DNA of 64,000 nt from positions 4,650,001 through 4,714,000 of the forward strand of contig CM047805.1 in NCBI GenBank assembly GCA_026214975.1, written 5' to 3'. This document shows, piece after piece, positions 1 through 12,020 of the stretch. Each line of letters opens with the position of its first letter. Within the stretch, counting starts at the first letter, position 1. Below the pieces are notes generated by a model. The model was not told the DNA's origin. It ran no database searches and saw nothing but the letters and a program-made list of their open reading frames with translations. The DNA is from Gentiana macrophylla (lineage: Eukaryota > Streptophyta > Magnoliopsida > Gentianales > Gentianaceae). Position numbers and translations under genes: made by a program.

Positions 1-725
1 TTATGAATCGAAGTGATTGTGTGCATGTGCATTGGTTTTATATAAATGTAGCAAGATTAGAGTTTATGCTGAGACTTCATATCAAACTTTACCAACATCG
101 GCATTCATACTTCTTATGCCTCATAAAGGTTAAAGCACTAGAACAATAAGCAAGAGCGTATCTATAGGGTTTTGGACTTGGAGACCGAGTACTACTCAAA
201 GCCTCTAAAAATTGAAATTTTTCAATTTTGCATATTTTTGAATACTACTAATCTCAAGGAAGAAAACTTTTCATAGAGTATCCCCTATCTTAGATTAAGC
301 ATAGCATCGAATATTACCACAAGCGGGGCTACTTTGGTAATGTTACTACAAGCCCAGTGTTTTAATGCATTGTCAAAACACAGTGCGTCCCAAGCTTATT
401 ACTCCGCTTTTGTTGGCTAGAAGATCAGAATACATCAGTCGACAAATATCGACATTAGGTCCTCATAACCAATTATCTAAGCAATGTACACATACTTCTT
501 TCAATTATTATAACTCATACGGTACTAAGCGATTCACATGTTGAGTAATTGAACAATACCTAACTACTTGCAATTGTTGGCATGAATATCCTTAAGTCTA
601 CTACAATTTATCGCAAAAGTATAATATGACCACGTACTCACGCAACTTGGTTCATTTCCTATCAATTCTAAGTACAAGAACTTCACAAATTTAAGGGTAC
701 GAGTTAAACAACTTGGTATTTATCC

Positions 726-798
<73 letters not shown>

Positions 799-858
799 AT
801 TTGGCTCAATATTGTCTCAGTATTCCGTTCCCCTTGACTTTTTCAACATATAGCTAAG
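1..858 (-). other. Athila-1 3' non-coding region
   Basis: No convincing coding sequence on either strand. It corresponds to the untranslated tail that Athila elements carry between integrase and 3' LTR. No env-like ORF is recognisable. It contains one long (TA)n array and short T-rich tracts. Confidence 0.6.
728..786. repeat. (TA)n microsatellite
   Basis: About 29 uninterrupted TA dinucleotides followed by a T tract, inside the 3' non-coding region of Athila-1. One of five long TA arrays in the window. Confidence 0.97.
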
Positions 859-905
859 TCCCTTGCCCCCCACTTAAACATGGCATTGTCCTCAATGACA
901 AAAAT
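859..905 (-). other. Polypurine tract region of Athila-1
   Basis: On the minus strand this reads ATTGAGGACAATG, then AAGTGGGGGGCAAGGGA. The same arrangement (ATTGGGGACAATG, then TTAGTGGGGGGCAGG) is found in Athila-3 at 35461-35494. It is the run of purines that would prime plus-strand DNA synthesis or a duplicate of it. Athila-3 has a second copy immediately at its LTR; the equivalent for Athila-1 is off the window. Confidence 0.7.
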
Positions 906-1337
906 AAATGAGCGTTCAAGATGAAAGACTTAGCTCTGGAAACGGCTCCCAAGTAAAAGAAAAATATCGGAGTAATCATCGGCACAGAGTGGAGAAACAG
1001 ACACATCCTGTATAAACAAACAAGCTCCACGAAATTGTCAAATACCATGTCTATGGAACTTTATAAAATAACGTGGCAGTACTTATATATAGATAGCTAA
1101 AAACAATTTAAGCCACTTTACTTTATACTGCCATGGACAAGACCAAAAGGGATAAAAACTCACATGACGGCTATCAAGGAAAAAACCTCGTTTATTCCGA
1201 ACTTAGACTCGGAACATGGCGAGATGAAAAAAACCGTGATAGGCGCATGCTACTTTATTAAAAAGAAAAACAAAAAAGATAGTTATAGGTAGTAGTTCTA
1301 AGTTTATAGTCGCTAGCTCGACTCAGCTCAAGATGGT

Positions 1338-2423
1338 TTATTCATAGACAGGGTCAGCGAGGTACAAAACCTCCTCCTCAGCAGCAGGCGGAAACCCGTT
1401 ATAATGCTTCACACGATGTCCATTGACCACAAATCTGGACCCGTTCTTTAAATTGAATAGCTCCACCGCTCCAGAAGGAAAGACTTGTTGTACTTGAAAT
1501 GGGCCACACCATCTTGATTTCAACTTACCTGGGAAGAGTCTTAAGCGCGAATTGTACAAGAGAACCAGATCACCCTCTTGAAAGGTCCTCTCCAGAATCT
1601 TTTTGTCATGAAACTTCTTCGTGCGCTCCTTGAAAATCTTGGCATTCTCGTATGCCTCTAAACGAAACTCCTCCAGGCGAGTTAATTCTAGCATCCTTTT
1701 CTCACCAGCCAACGTCTCATCGAAATTTAGCATCCTTGTTGCCCACATAGCCCGGTGTTCCAGTTCCACAGGTAGATGACATGCCTTTCCAAAAACAATC
1801 CTATACGGTGACATTTCAATCGAGGTTTTATATGCAGTCCTATAAGCCCATAAAGCGTCGTCCAAACGTAACGACCAATCCTTCCTAGTCGTATTAACAA
1901 TTTTTTCCAGGATACGCTTTATCTCTCGATTGGTGACTTCTACCTGTCCACTAGTCTGGGGGTGATAGGCGGTTGCTAGCTTATGTCGAACCCCATACTT
2001 AATCATCAGCCTTTCAAAAGGTTTATTGCAAAAATGACTACCATTGTCGCTTATAATCGCCCTAGGCGTCCCAAAACTTGTAGAAATGTTCTTCTTCAAG
2101 AATTTAACCACAACCCTAGCATCGTTAGTAGGGGAAGCAACGGCCTCAACCCATTTGGATACATAATCTACAGCAACTAAGATATATCGGTTAGATAATG
2201 ATGAAGTGAAGGGTCCAACAAAATCTATTCCCCAAACGTCAAAAAGCTCCACTTCTAAGATGCTCTTGAGTGGCATCTCATTCCTCCTTGAAATATTACT
2301 GTCATCGACAAGCATGACATGCCTTTGCATATTGGTGTGCATCCTTAAACAATGTCGGCCAATAAAAACCGCATTGGAGGACCTTAGCGCGGTTTTTCTC
2401 CCCGTAGTGTCCTCCAACTTCAT
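1338..2423 (-). pseudogene. Athila-1 integrase region (pol C-terminus)
   Basis: 361-codon open stretch covering the integrase catalytic core and C-terminal part. The DDE triad is visible as DFVGPF, then IISDNGSHF, then [11 protein letters not shown]. It is followed by the lineage block [14 protein letters not shown] and a C-terminal [11 protein letters not shown] segment ending in DPVYE just before the stop. The same ending (EDPEYE) closes the Athila-3 integrase. The zinc-binding N-terminus is frame-broken upstream (2424-2826). The triad is intact, but with no continuous pol the locus is a pseudogene. Confidence 0.9.
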
Positions 2424-2826
2424 AGGAATGACAATGCTTCAGGATATCATTATACTCTTCTTCGGGCACACACCTTGAAAAATATTATCGAGATCTAGCT
2501 TAAACAAATAAGGCTCATCCCAATAATAGTGTCTAAGATCTTTAAAGAATTTTTCCTTTCTTGACAAAGTGAGATTTGGTGGTAGGTGCTGCGGATAGAT
2601 AATTGACAAACAAACTAAACCATGGTTGCTTCTTCTCCTTCACAACCTCAATTCGCGAAGAAACTGCAGCACAATAATCATGTCCCCGATGGTGGTGATG
2701 GAGAAAAGTTGTTCATCAGGAAAAGATTCTCCTATCTCAGGTAATTCCTCACCATCCTCTAATTGTAAGCGCGATAGATGATCGGCCACCACGTTCTCAC
2801 TTCCTTTCTTATCTCGGATTTCTACG
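2424..2826 (-). pseudogene. Degenerate RNase H to integrase junction, Athila-1
   Basis: No long open frame on the minus strand, but it lies exactly between RNase H and integrase. By comparison with the continuous segment of Athila-3 (33500-33957) it should hold the end of RNase H and the integrase zinc-binding domain. Short pieces such as CHACQ-like histidine/cysteine codons are scattered between frames. Stops and frameshifts have destroyed it. Confidence 0.55.
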
Positions 2827-3372
2827 TCAAATTCTTGCAGCAGTAGAATCCATCAACAGTCTCGGCTTTGAATCTTGCTTTGCTAGGAGATACTTAAGAG
2901 CCGCATGGTCAGTCCACACAGTGACTTTAGATCCTACTAAGTAAGATCTAAACTTGTCAAAAGCAAAGATAACGGACAAAAGTTCCTTCTCCGTTGTGGC
3001 GTAATTTCTTTGGGCAGCATTCAAAGTCCGGCTTGCATAATAAATGGGCCTAAAAATCTTATCTTTTCTCTGACCCAAAGCGGCGCCAACAGCAGTATCA
3101 CTTGCATCACACATCAGTTCAAACGGAAGATCCCAATCCGGTGCTACCAGAACGGGTGCAGTAATCAATCTACTTTTTATTTCGTTAAAAGCTTTTATGC
3201 ACTCATTAGAAAACACGAATGGCACATCCTTGGCCAATAATTCGGTAAGAGGTCTAGAGATTAGGGAAAAGTCCTTGATAAACCTACGATAAAAAATGGC
3301 GTGGCCTAAAAACCTCGCAAAGTTTTAAGATTAGTAGGTGGAGGTAATTTCTCGATCACCTCAACTTTGGCT
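2827..3372 (-). pseudogene. Athila-1 RNase H region
   Basis: The RNase H open stretch 2827-3237 carries [37 protein letters not shown] and [11 protein letters not shown], including the acidic residues expected of the Ty3-type RNase H. Between 3238 and 3372 the reading frame that joins RT to RNase H (FLGHA and FIKDFS region) is shifted at least twice. The open stretch ends in an out-of-frame tail near 2827. Confidence 0.85.
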
Positions 3373-4701
3373 CTATCCACCTCTATACCGTTCTTTGATA
3401 TCACGGTGGCCTAGTACTATACCTTCCGTAACCATCAAATGACACTTCTCCCAGTTAAGCACAAGATTAGTCTCTTCACATCTCTTCAATACTCGTGCTA
3501 GATGTGTGAGACATGAATCGAAATCGTCTCCAAACACGGAGAAATCATCCATAAATATTTCCAAGAAATCTTCCACCATATCTGCAAATAATGACATCAT
3601 ACATCGTTGAAATGTCGCGGGGGCGTTACACAATCCAAATGGCATTCGATTATACGCAAATGTCCCATATGGGCATGTAAATGTTGTTTTCTCACGATCT
3701 TCAGGTGAGATGTGGATTTGATAGTATCCCGAATATCCGTCGAGAAAACAATAGAAAGCATGCCCGCTCAGTCTCTCGAGCATTTGATCGATGAAGGGTA
3801 GAGGAAAATGGTCCTTACGAGTTGCATCATTTAGTTTCCTAAAGTCTATGCATACTCGATGACCGGTGATTAGCCTCACAGGAATTAACTCATTCAACTC
3901 ATTGGCTTGCACCGTCAATCCTCCATTTTTGGGAACTACGTGGATAGGGCTAACCCATTCGCTATCAGCAATTGGAAATATAATTCCCATTTCCAACATT
4001 TTTATAACCTCATCCCTAACCACGTCCTTTAATTGTGGGGTTAAACGCCTTTGAGGTTGTGCAACCGCTTTCTTCTCGAAGTCTACGGAGATCTTGTGCA
4101 TACATACGCTAGGACTAATACCCTTAACGTCGGCTATGGTCCATCCAAATGCTCCATGTACTCTCTCGAGAACTCTCATTAGTTTCTCCTCTTGTAAGTC
4201 CGTCAAGGATGAAGATATAATTAGTGGCAAGGTCTCATCTTGAAGAAATACATACTTCAAATTCGCAGGAAGAGGTTTTAAAGTCAAATTTGTGGGAGGT
4301 TCTTCCAAAGAGGTCTTCAACTTTTGACCAGTGAGTTTGAGTTCGAAGTACTTATGCCACGTTGGTCTATGATAGAATCTTTCAATCTCCGCAGCACTTA
4401 CTTCCTCTACAGGTCTTGGGGTCCCTCTACTACATCCTGGCCATATCATCTTCTCCTCCTCACTACTCACGTACTTGACTTCATCTTCTTCTTCTAAGAC
4501 AGCATCCAAAAAATCCTTGATACTTTCATGTTGTTGAAATTCTTGAACGATCCTATCAATGGAATCCAACATGAAACATGCATCCTCTCCATCATCAGGT
4601 TGCTTCATAGTGTCGAAGACATTGAATGCAACTCTCTCTTCGTTCACTCTTAACACCAACTCGCCTTTGTAAACATCAATTAGCGTTCTACTAGTGGCCA
4701 T
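3373..4701 (-). pseudogene. Athila-1 protease/RT linker and reverse transcriptase
   Basis: 442-codon open stretch. The N-terminal ~170 residues are the linker between protease and RT. RT follows with VCIDFRKLNDATRKDHFPLPFIDQMLERL, then YCFLDGYSGYYQI, MPFGLCNAPATFQRCMM and the catalytic motif FMDD in IFMDDFSVFGDDF. The frame is lost at GIVLGH, where a small indel in the RT thumb gives an aberrant C-terminus. Both catalytic aspartates of the active-site motif are present. Overlaps the protease stretch by about 20 bp in another frame. Confidence 0.9.
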
Positions 4702-5126
4702 GAAAGGTCTCCCCTAATATTAATGGCACTTCGTGAGTTAGCTTTCATATCTAATACCACAAAGTCGGCGGGGAATACGAACTTTTCAACTCTTACTAGC
4801 ACATCCTCAACCACTCCACACGGTTCCTGACGTAAGCGGTCAGCTAATTGCAATGTGATTGAGGTCTTCTTAAGATCTTTCATGCCTAGTTTCCGAAAAA
4901 TAGATAATGGCATCAGATTCACGCTTGCTCCTAGATCACACAAAGCTTTGTTTAGACATACGTTACCTATGGTGCAAGGAATGAGAAAGCTTCTGGATCT
5001 TTGCATTTTGGGGTAACTTATGTTGAAGAATGGTGAGCACTCCTCATTAAGGCATATGGTCTCTAAATCTAGAAGTTTCCTTTTAGTTGAGGCAGCGTCT
5101 TTTAAAAACTTTGTGTACTCGGGCAT
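4680..5126 (-). pseudogene. Athila-1 aspartic protease region
   Basis: 148 codons with the retropepsin-like stretch NKALCDLGASVNLMPLS and later EDVLVRVEKFVFPADFVVLD. The active-site D-x-G-A appears as DLGA. It is truncated at the C-terminus by a frameshift in the stretch that in Athila-3 reads [10 protein letters not shown]. The upstream MPEYTKFLKD segment links to gag. Confidence 0.85.
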
Positions 5127-5127
5127 T

Positions 5128-6950
5128 TCAAACTAGTGCTTCAACTAGGGGTATATTGATTTGTAACTTACTGAACATATCCACGAACTTCTTATACATC
5201 TTATTATCAAACTTAGGCTTCGGCTTTGGTGGAGGATAAGGTAAAGTTGAAGGATCGACATCAGTGAAAATTGGATACTTGTTGTTGTAAAGTTCAACTC
5301 TAGGGCCAGCAGGTTCTTTATATGTTCTTTGCTCAGGCAAAGTCTCGGAAGTATTAGTCTCATTGCTTGGCTCACCATCCTTAGTCTTTGTGACTCTTTC
5401 TTTCTCTTGCAAGGATGGTGGAGTTACCTCTTTTCCACTTCTTGTCATGATCGCATTCAAATCCTTAGGGTTCTTCTCAGTGTTGCTTGGCAACCCTCCA
5501 GGAGGTCTAGTTGAGACTTGCTCAGCTAGTTGTCCTACCTGGTGCGTGAGATTCTGGACTAGAGCTTCTTGATTGGTTACCTTAGCATCGGTCTTCTGAC
5601 AATATTGGCTAAAGTTAGTGGCTAAATCAGCCATAGATTTTGAAAGTTGTCCCATATTGTCAGTGACGACATTACTCAGTTTTTCTATCATAGCTTCCCA
5701 ACCAAAAGTTTTAGTCTGCTGTGGTACATAAGGGGTAGGCGGTTTAGGCCTTTCTCCTGCATTTATTCACTATATCCGAATCCAGGATGGTTATGATTAG
5801 GCTGTACCCTCCCGACATAATTGGCTTCTTTGATGCAGCGTTCTCACCTTGAGGTGCTACCTCGATTCCAGCCCCTTTCTCTACTCTTGTCATCCTCTCT
5901 TGCATCCCATCTACCTTATTGTTGATAACAGAAAGTTGTTCTAAGGTTTTGGTAGATGCACTATCATCAAATATGTCAGCGGCCATCTTCACAGTAGCTA
6001 TGTCATTGCCTCCCCATTGGCTATTCATCGCTATTTGCTCCATCTTCCCTTGTGCCTCCTCAGGAGATAAAAGAACAAACGCTCCATTGCTGGAGGCGTC
6101 TACTCTAATTTTCTCAGTCTCTCTCAACCCATGGTAAAAAGTTTGCATTAGCAACCAAAGAAAGATGTCATGATGAGGACACTTCCTCATAGCTTCCTTG
6201 AAACGCTCCCAAGCTTGATCAAAACTCTCCCCAGGTTGTTGCTTAAATCCTAGGATGTCTTGGCGTAACTTAAAAGTTTTTCCCAAGGGGAAATACTTAT
6301 TCATGAATTTTTGCAACAATTGTTCCCAAGTTGTGATAGATCCAATTCTCTAAAGAGAGAAGCCATTGCTTAGCTTTATCTTTCAAAGTGAAAGGGAAAA
6401 GCTTAAGGCGAATGTTCCTCTCGGGATTAATTTCGGTTTCACTATGCTAACGATCTCCAAGAAATTCATCACGTGAACACCGGGATCCTCGTTTTGGACT
6501 CCATGAAAAGTAGAATAATTGGTCACCATTTGAATTACATTAGGCCTAGGGTGATAGACTTCGCATGACATCTTGCGGTGCTACGATACGATAAGGGAAT
6601 GAATTGTTCAATAGTGGGCGTTGCATAACTTTGCAAAGTACGCCTTGCTCCTTGAACTAGGGCTTGGTTCTCATTATTAGCATTTGCATTCACATTATTG
6701 GCATTATTGATAACAGGATTAGGTACCTGGTTTGGATTGTTCTGAATGCCTTCCATTTCTGCCTCAGATTCAGAATGTTCAGGATGATCAGTTATATGTC
6801 CGTCTTCCAATTCGTGCTCGCTTTCCTCAAGATTTGGATCCTCTTCTCCTTGCTTAGCCAGTTCCCTAGCTAACTTCCTATTCCTTCTCGCAAATTTCTC
6901 TATTTCAGGATTATAAGGTTCAAGCGGTTCCTTCGATTTCCGAGTAGCGT
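5128..6950 (-). pseudogene. Athila-1 gag
   Basis: Gag is spread over four overlapping open stretches (6535-6810, 6383-6571, 5744-6319, 5128-5691), which shows at least three frameshifts. Visible pieces: an acidic, Asn-rich N-terminus; ARRTLQSYATPTIEQF; the gag core FMNKYFPLGKTFKLRQDI with ESFDQAWERFKEAMRKCPHHD; and a C-terminal NLTHQVGQLAEQVSTRPPGG. The last part matches Athila-2 and Athila-3 gag. No CCHC zinc knuckle is visible. The start is not certain; the acidic N-terminus near 6810-6950 is closest to the leader. Confidence 0.8.
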
Positions 6951-7272
6951 ACTATAAAATAATAAACAGCAATAAAACAATTAATCACTAGTAAAGGCTA
7001 GGCCTTTAACTAACTAACTAAAACAGACTCGAAATAAATTTGAGAAAAGAAAACATAAATAAAACAGAAGCAGAATGTTTTAAAACTAAGACAGAATAGA
7101 AACAGAAAAGAAAATAAATTCTTGGTCGACCGAGAGCTGTGGTTCGGTCGACCGAACGGTTTTTTTTATTTTTATTTTTGCGACACTGTTTAATATACAG
7201 ACTCTTATTCACAGAATGTTCACGAATCCAGTTCTAACAAAATAAGCTATATCTCAATTTAATGACTCGAGT
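6951..7272 (-). other. Athila-1 5' leader
   Basis: AT-rich untranslated leader between primer site and gag. It contains two copies of the family palindrome core CGGTCGACCG (7123-7140 and 7143-7159), the same word repeated in the LTR, and a long T/A tract at 7160-7180. Confidence 0.6.
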
Positions 7273-7289
7273 CCCCGGCAACGGCGCCA
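7273..7289 (-). other. Athila-1 primer binding site (tRNA-Asp type)
   Basis: On the minus strand TGGCGCCGTTGCCGGGG lies 6 bases inside the 5' LTR boundary. This is the complement expected of the 3' end of plant tRNA-Asp, the primer described for Athila elements. It fixes element orientation and the LTR boundary. Confidence 0.9.
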
Positions 7290-7295
7290 AAAACT

Positions 7296-8864
7296 TGATG
7301 GAGGTCAAGTTAAATTATTAACTCGATGCCTACTAACACACTAGCAAGAGAACTAGGTTGATTGTAGTATAGCCGATTAGAGTCGAGTCGATCCCACGAG
7401 AGACTCGGCACAAATAAAACACAACTTTATCCTATTAGAACTAAATTGAAAGGGCGGTCTACGACCAACTGAATGCGGTAAATAAAATAGTGACAACCAC
7501 AAGACACAAAAGACCACAAAGACAGACTAAAGACTACTAAAACACGGATAATACGGTTGATATTATCTAAACAAATAGTATTGATTACGCTAGTAGATTA
7601 TAACTCCCCATGTGAATTAGGATGATTACGAGATAAAACAAAGCGTTAAAGATTAATTATTATGACTACGGAGTCATCCCAAGGTAGATTTAGCTCGGTT
7701 AGGCCATCTAAATCATCGTGCCTCCATTACGTGACTTCGTTTTTAATGCCTCCATCTCATATAACCCGACACAATTACGAGACTAGGGATGCCGGTATAA
7801 ACCGTAACCTCATCTAAGCAACATTCCTAGGGTAAGGCGTACTTCTTAGATGCCGATTCAATCTATATCCTAAGTAACAATCACTTTTTGGGTTTCATGT
7901 TAAATTATGACGACAAATAATTAAGTTGATCGAGTTTAATTACTCGTTTTAATTCCAAATCGGAGAATCGACGTAGTCGAAGCCGATCATAATATTGCCC
8001 TACACATCACCACCACGCTCGGTCGACCGAGCAGCGACAAAGACTCGGGCGACCGAGTGACACGTCTAGTCGACCGAACACGATTCGTGTTGGTACAAAT
8101 CATGATTACTTCTTAACGTTTCTAACCTAAACACATGGGTTCGTAAATTAATCTACATCACGCAATCAATACAAGAAAAACTACTCCATAATAAAATACA
8201 TCAGATCTACGAATAAAGATTGCATAATTGAATAGTCATACCCTCGAAGACGAGAGTGACTCCCACTCTTTAATGCGCTCCCTAATCGGAGAATCCGACG
8301 AATCCACAATGAACGAACATAAAGAAAATAAAACTAAAAAGCTAAAATTGTATGAATTGTTTTGTGTTGTAGTGGTGTGTCTTTCTCAGCATCGTGGCTG
8401 CTGTTTATATAGGAGTTGTAGCCGACATAGGGAGAATCCAAAAGATTGAATGCATTTATCAACTTAGGCTCGGGTGACCGAACCTACACGCTCGGTCGAC
8501 CGAATGGCATGGCTCGGTCGACCGAGCCTCCCTCTTTACGCGTTTTCAAACTCGGTTCGTCTGACTTGTTCCCCACTCCATGCTTTTGAATTGATCCGAG
8601 TAATCTTTTCTTCAATGCTCCGATTTTCTTCTCTTTTATCTTGAGATTTCTCGATTGCGTGATAATTATCTTCCCGATTCGTCATGATCTGCAAAATCAG
8701 CATTTATCACACAATAAAAATAGCTAAATACCAATTATCATATTAATAATCACTTATCATTAAATAATAAATATAAACACGTGATTAAATATGAAATACA
8801 TATAATTAACTCCGATTTAAGGTTATAATTGATGACATAAATGGGTATATTTTAACTGTCATCA
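7296..8864 (-). mobile_element. Athila-1 5' LTR
   Basis: 1569 bp, ends TGATG...CATCA (7296-7300 and 8860-8864), and adjoins the primer site at its inner end. On the minus strand it begins TGATGACAGTTAAAATA, like the TGATGACGGTTAAAATAG start of the Athila-3 LTR. It carries about six copies of a palindrome built on CGGTCGACCG (8017-8032, 8044-8080, 8468-8527). A TATA-like CTATATAAAC is at about 8403-8413 on the minus strand, just downstream of the palindrome cluster. Confidence 0.9.
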
Positions 8865-9859
8865 CTCATACCGCTAACCCGCCTATGCAGCTGTCGACAT
8901 TGATCAGCACGTTCTTAGGGTCCATTCAAGACTATGTCCAAACTTAGCACTTCACTATTCGTATTTCATGCCAGTTTACGATTATAATAAGTAGATTGGC
9001 CAGATCTAACCTACTGTTAATTAAACATGTCGATCAACGTAGCTGTAGTGAATCCCAGTTTTAGGTTTTCGAAATAATGCCTCGGTAAACCGGTATAGAC
9101 CACCGGTTTACCGGGGTTAGCTTTTCCTATCCCTGGATCTACATTGCTCAATTACGATTATTCTAAGTAAATTATGGGGTCTTTAAACATGAAGATTAAC
9201 TAAAACACATAAATACGAACAGATCTACCATATTGAAGACAGAAAGGAACTTTCAAAGCTTCATACCTTCACGATGGAGATCTAGCTCGATCTACTCAAG
9301 CTAAAAATGGTGGAGAAAGTGAGAAAACCAGAAATTACTCCTCAAAAGCTTGGAATAACTTTATTTCATCAAATTGTATAATGTATATGAATATAATTGA
9401 GTGCTTATACAATAATAAGCTAATGCGGCCTTATATAGATACAATGACCGACTTATGATTCTCTAAAACCCTAACCGACCTAGTAGAGGCGGCAAAATCA
9501 ATTTCGTATCCGACAAGTCCTCGGTTTACCGGCCCTAGCCCTCGGTAAACCGGGCCGACTTTTCTTCTTTTTCTTCAGCAGACTTCTTCTTGGACTTTAA
9601 TCACTTGGCCCAATATACTCTTTTGGTCTAGATCCATTCTTCAATGCTCTAGATCCGGTACATCCTATAAAACACGCAAAACGAGACAAAACAGTACCAA
9701 AACCTCGGGAAAATAGCATAGATGTAGAATTACGATCCTGGAAACACTCACATAGCATTTAACATATATTCCACATAATAACGAGCCTATTTATCCTCTC
9801 TTGAACAGAATTTGGGGAAAATAAGGGTATAATTATTGGTATCATTTAGGGCGTTATCA
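8865..9859 (-). mobile_element. Truncated Athila-type LTR (host LTR of the Athila-1 insertion)
   Basis: On the minus strand it starts TGATAACGCC at 9859 and runs to 8865, where Athila-1 begins. Its last ~130 bp (around 8868-9000) match the Athila-3 LTR at about 37235-37370 (shared ATGAAATACGAATAGTGAAG). The LTR is therefore cut by Athila-1, and its remainder should lie left of the window. It has its own palindrome set based on CGGTAAACCG / CGGTTTACCG (9082-9115 and 9521-9554). It abuts RT sequence directly at 9860, with RNase H and integrase missing. Confidence 0.75.
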
Positions 9860-11041
9860 GCTCATCCTTTGCAAGTAATTCCGTCAAAGGTTTAGAAACC
9901 TTAGAGAAATCCTTAATAAACCTCCTATAGAAACTTGCGTGGCCAAGAAAGGCTCGCAACGTATTTAAGTTTGTTGGAGGGGATAACTTCTCTATTACCT
10001 TTAATTTTGCCTTATCAACCTCCAATCCTTTCCTTGAGATCTTACGACCCAACATTATACCTTCTGTGACCATGAAATGACATTTTTCCCAGTTAAGTAC
10101 AAGGTGGGTCTCTTCACATCTCTTCAATACTCTACTCAAGTTGTCCAAGCATATATCAAAGTTGTCTCCAAATACAGAAAAGCCATCCATGAAAATTTCC
10201 AGAAAATCTTCCACCATGTCCGCAAATAGTAACATTATGCACATTTGAAATGTTGCTGGTGCATTACAAAGTCCAAAAGACATGCGATTGTACGCACAGG
10301 TTCCATAGGGACACGTGAAAGTTGTTTTCTCTCAGTCCTCGGAGGAAATATGGGTCTGGTAGTAACCATAATATCCATATAAGAAACAATAAAAATCATG
10401 ACCGCTTAACCTTTCTAACATCTGGTCAATGAATGGTAGGGGAAAATGATCTTACGAGTTGTGTCATTCAGCTTCCTGAAATCGATGCAGACTCGATGTC
10501 CAGTAATTAGCCTCACAATGATTAATTCATCGAACTCATTAGGTTAAACGGTGAATCATTCTTTCTTGGGCACCACATGAATCGGGCTCACCCATTCAAT
10601 GTTTACAATTGGGAAAATGATTCCCATTTCTAACATGTTTATATTATCCTCCTTAACAACATCCTTCAATTGTGGCGTCAGCCTCTTTTAAGGTTGTGCC
10701 ACTGCTTTCTTTTCTGGGTCTACGGAGATTTTATGTATACACACCGATGGGCTTATTCCTCGTATATCTGCAATCGTCCACCCAAATGCTCCCTTATGCT
10801 CTCTCAGTACTCTTAAAAGTTTCTCCTCCTCTAAAGGTAACAGTGATGATCAAATTATGAGGGGAAGAGTATCGTCTTATAAGTATACGTACTTCAGGTG
10901 AGATGACAAAGGTTTCAACGTTAAATTCCTAGGTGGCTCTTCCAACGATGATCTTAACAGTTTTCCAGTCAATTTTAAGTCAAAGAACTTGTGCTACGAA
11001 GGTCTATGAATTGTTCCTCATACATCCATAGAAGACATAGG
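9860..11041 (-). pseudogene. Athila-2 reverse transcriptase remnant
   Basis: The open stretch 9846-10283 has [35 protein letters not shown] and [15 protein letters not shown]. The active-site motif reads FMDGFS, so the second catalytic aspartate is Gly. Upstream RT (10284-11041) is recognisable only in short frames separated by stops. The stretch terminates at the LTR junction at 9860; RNase H and integrase are absent. Confidence 0.85.
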
Positions 11042-11305
11042 CTATACTTCTTGTACTTGACCTTCGCTACACCCAGGCCATGTTTCCTCATTACTTCCTT
11101 CATCCTCTTTCAGGAGCAAAGTCTTTGCTACCTCAGGGCTTAGTGCCATATGCTGATGTAATTTCAAAACAAGCACGTCTATGGCATCTAGCATGTAACA
11201 TTCTTCTCCTTCATCTTGTGCATACTTCGTTGTTTTCATCACATTGAATACTACTCTGTCCTCATTTACCCTTAGAATAAGTTCACCCTTATGAACATCT
11301 ATCAA
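11042..11305 (-). pseudogene. Athila-2 protease C-terminus/linker
   Basis: 87 codons beginning [20 protein letters not shown] and continuing through an acidic linker to ETWPGCSEGQVQEV. It matches the Athila-3 segment at 31660-31920. The frame is broken from the protease stretch just upstream (about 11306-11318). Confidence 0.8.
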
Positions 11306-11318
11306 TGTTTTACTTGCT

Positions 11319-11798
11319 CTAGAAAGGTCTTCCTAAGATCAGTGGAACATCATGGTTAACTTCCATGTCTAGTACTACAAAGTCTACGGGGAACACAAAC
11401 TTATCAACTTTCACCAGCACATCTTCCACTACTTCACAAGGTTGCTTCATAGACCTATCGGCTAATTGTAGGGTTATAGATGTATCGTTTAACTCTTTCA
11501 TGCCTAAATTATGGAAAATTGAGAGTGGCATTAGTTTGACACTTGCTTCAAGATCACACAATGCTTTATTTAGGCACACTCCTCCAATTGTGCAAGGTAT
11601 GAGGAAGTTCCCAGGATCTTTACACTTAGGAGGCAATTTGCGTTGCAAAAGTGCCGAGCATTCCTCTTTAAGGCAGATAGTCTCAAGGTCTAACAAATTC
11701 CTTTTGGTAGAGATTGATTCTTTCAAGAATCTTGCATACTCTGGCATTCCGGCCAGAGCTTCTACCAAAGGTATATTCACTTGCAATTTCTTAAACAT
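11319..11798 (-). pseudogene. Athila-2 aspartic protease
   Basis: 159 codons with LVEALAGMPEYARFLKE, then NKALCDLEASVKLMPLS and [14 protein letters not shown], ending in VPLILGRPF. The active-site region reads DLEAS where Athila-1 has DLGAS, so the conserved Gly next to the catalytic Asp is replaced by Glu, which would be inactivating. Confidence 0.85.
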
Positions 11799-12020
11799 TT
11801 CTATGAACTTTTTGTAACGAGCATCATCATGATTCGGTTTATATTTCCTAGGGGGATAGAGTAAAGTAGTAGGATTATAAGTTACAGTTCATGAAGACTT
11901 ACCTGCTGCCTGTTGCTACTCTGTCTGCTCGTCTGTTGAATCTGCAGATGCCCGATTAATTGGCGTGGTGTCCTGATTAATCGTATCCCCTTTTCTTCTT
12001 GATTCTACTGCGTTCTGATG

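Larger units (their letters stand above)
1..8864 (-). mobile_element. Athila-1: Ty3/gypsy LTR retrotransposon, minus strand, 3' LTR off window
   Basis: Reading the minus strand, the order is 5' LTR (8864-7296), primer site (7289-7273), leader, gag, protease, RT, RNase H, integrase, then a non-coding 3' region with a PPT near 870. Athila lineage is inferred from the pol signatures seen here (FMDDFSVFG in [16 protein letters not shown] after the integrase core, CDLGASVNLMPL in the protease) and from the tRNA-Asp-type primer site. Every coding domain is frameshifted, so the copy is dead. No 3' LTR is seen in 1-860. In Athila-3 the LTR begins about 860 bp after the equivalent PPT, so the missing LTR should start at or just left of base 1. 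Confidence 0.9.

Noticed and set aside
1..858. 3' LTR of Athila-1
   Set aside because: No TGATG...CATCA boundary and no match to 7296-8864; the sequence corresponds to the untranslated region before the LTR.
854..1048. 64-codon minus-strand frame near the PPT
   Set aside because: Runs through the polypurine tract; no domain.
7273..7289. Fragment of a tRNA-Asp gene
   Set aside because: It is the primer binding site at an LTR boundary, not a tRNA gene.
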